Shown in pieces: positions 63,625 to 64,000 of a stretch of 64,000 bases of DNA. Made by a program: the position numbers and the translations under genes. This DNA comes from Streptomyces sp. C10-9-1 (lineage in GTDB: Bacteria; Actinomycetota; Actinomycetes; Streptomycetales; Streptomycetaceae), in contig NZ_JANHKP010000004.1 of assembly GCF_024497955.1 (NCBI RefSeq), positions 62,001 through 126,000 on the forward strand, given 5' to 3'. Under the pieces are notes generated by a model, which had not been told where the DNA came from, did no database searches, and was given only the letters and a program-made list of their open reading frames with translations. Each line of letters starts with the position of its first letter. The first letter of the stretch is position 1.

Positions 63625-64000
63625 ATGCCGACCTGCCCGAACGGACATCAGTCGGGTTCCGACGACTGGTGCGAGGTGTGCGGCCATCGCATGAGCGGTG
63701 CCGGTGCTCCTCCGGGAGCGATGCCGCAGCCTCCCCCGCCGCCCGGGTACGGCTACCCGGGGCCGGCCGATCCGCACGCCACCGCCCAGGCCGAGCTCTG
63801 CCCGCAGTGCCGCACGCCCCGGGACGCCACGGCGTCGTTCTGCGAGGAGTGCCGGTACAACTTCGTGACCCATACGGCCACGTCGTACACGCCCCTCGCG
63901 CCGCCGTCCGCGCCGGGCCCGAACCTGCCGCCCGCCTTCCGGACCGGGCCCCCTCCGCAGGGGCCGCCGGGGGCGCCAGCCCAGGGCACCCGGCACCCCG
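63625..64000 (+). CDS. Zinc-ribbon protein, cut by window end (possible FHA-domain protein)
   Basis: The first 125 codons of a gene running out of the window. Two zinc ribbons are visible: C-P-N-G-H with C-E-V-C-G (residues 4-20) and CPQC with CEEC around residues 55-75, separated by a Pro/Gly-rich linker (GAMPQPPPPPGYGYPG). A second Pro-rich linker follows. In Streptomyces clusters of this type such a start usually precedes an FHA phosphothreonine-binding domain, which would make it a GarA-like PknG target. That domain is not in the window, so this is inference. ATG at 63625 has GGGGGGAG 8 nt upstream. Confidence 0.8.
   Translation, partial: MPTCPNGHQSGSDDWCEVCGHRMSGAGAPPGAMPQPPPPPGYGYPGPADPHATAQAELCPQCRTPRDATASFCEECRYNFVTHTATSYTPLAPPSAPGPNLPPAFRTGPPPQGPPGAPAQGTRHP

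Overview
The window is chromosomal DNA of a Streptomyces-type actinomycete. The base composition is very GC-rich with strong third-position GC bias, GTG and TTG starts are common, and several blocks are Streptomyces hallmarks: clpP1-clpP2-clpX with a ClgR box, sodF with a nickel-type operator, a cvn conservon, a csn-type chitosan regulator cluster, and a glnX-glnH-pknG module. Gene order from valS through pknG follows the core-chromosome order I recall for Streptomyces, with two notable differences: a conservon/terpene/P450 block between pepN and malQ, and a csn cluster without its transporter genes.

Layout. 1-9 kb: housekeeping and proteostasis (valS, a Pro/Gln/Gly-rich membrane-anchored protein, clpX, clpP2, clpP1, tig) followed by oppositely oriented tRNA-Pro and tRNA-Gly genes. 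9-17 kb: small accessory genes (DUF4262, a small membrane protein, an acyltransferase-3, an HD hydrolase), a membrane-anchored SpoIIE-type phosphatase divergent from an Eis-like acetyltransferase, and the coupled rpiB-nei2 pair, then bioY. 17-28 kb: amino-acid permease, sodF, a Rv2466c/DsbA-like protein with a CPWA active site, a first M1 aminopeptidase, an AbiEi-like orphan, a secreted serine hydrolase, and a small locus of PNPOx-like protein, frameshifted VOC gene and divergent CGNR regulator. 28-36 kb: a large secreted subtilase, asd and a second PepN. 36-42 kb: cvnABCD followed by a class I terpene synthase and a cytochrome P450. 42-48 kb: a small membrane protein, malQ preceded by a short repeat-peptide gene, a divergent secreted GH84-like enzyme, and an HNH endonuclease. 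48-53.6 kb: an MscS channel, then csnR (ROK), csnH (GH4) and csnK. 53.9-64 kb: a unidirectional cluster of GlnX-like sensor, GlnH-like binding protein, coiled-coil protein, PknG kinase, PP2C phosphatase, VWA protein and a zinc-ribbon protein cut by the window end.

How the genes work together. ClpX with ClpP1P2 forms the housekeeping AAA+ protease; trigger factor acts at the ribosome. The conservon is a membrane-associated G-protein-like system that may influence the adjacent terpene pathway, although the synthase has its own promoter-like sequence. CsnR, CsnH and CsnK are predicted to sense and metabolise imported chitosan-derived sugars. The last 10 kb resembles the mycobacterial GlnX-GlnH-PknG amino-acid sensing pathway, extended by a matching phosphatase, a VWA protein and repeated zinc ribbons in the kinase, phosphatase and terminal protein. 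Most transcription units are separated by strong GC-rich hairpins, listed as terminators; these are structural predictions only.
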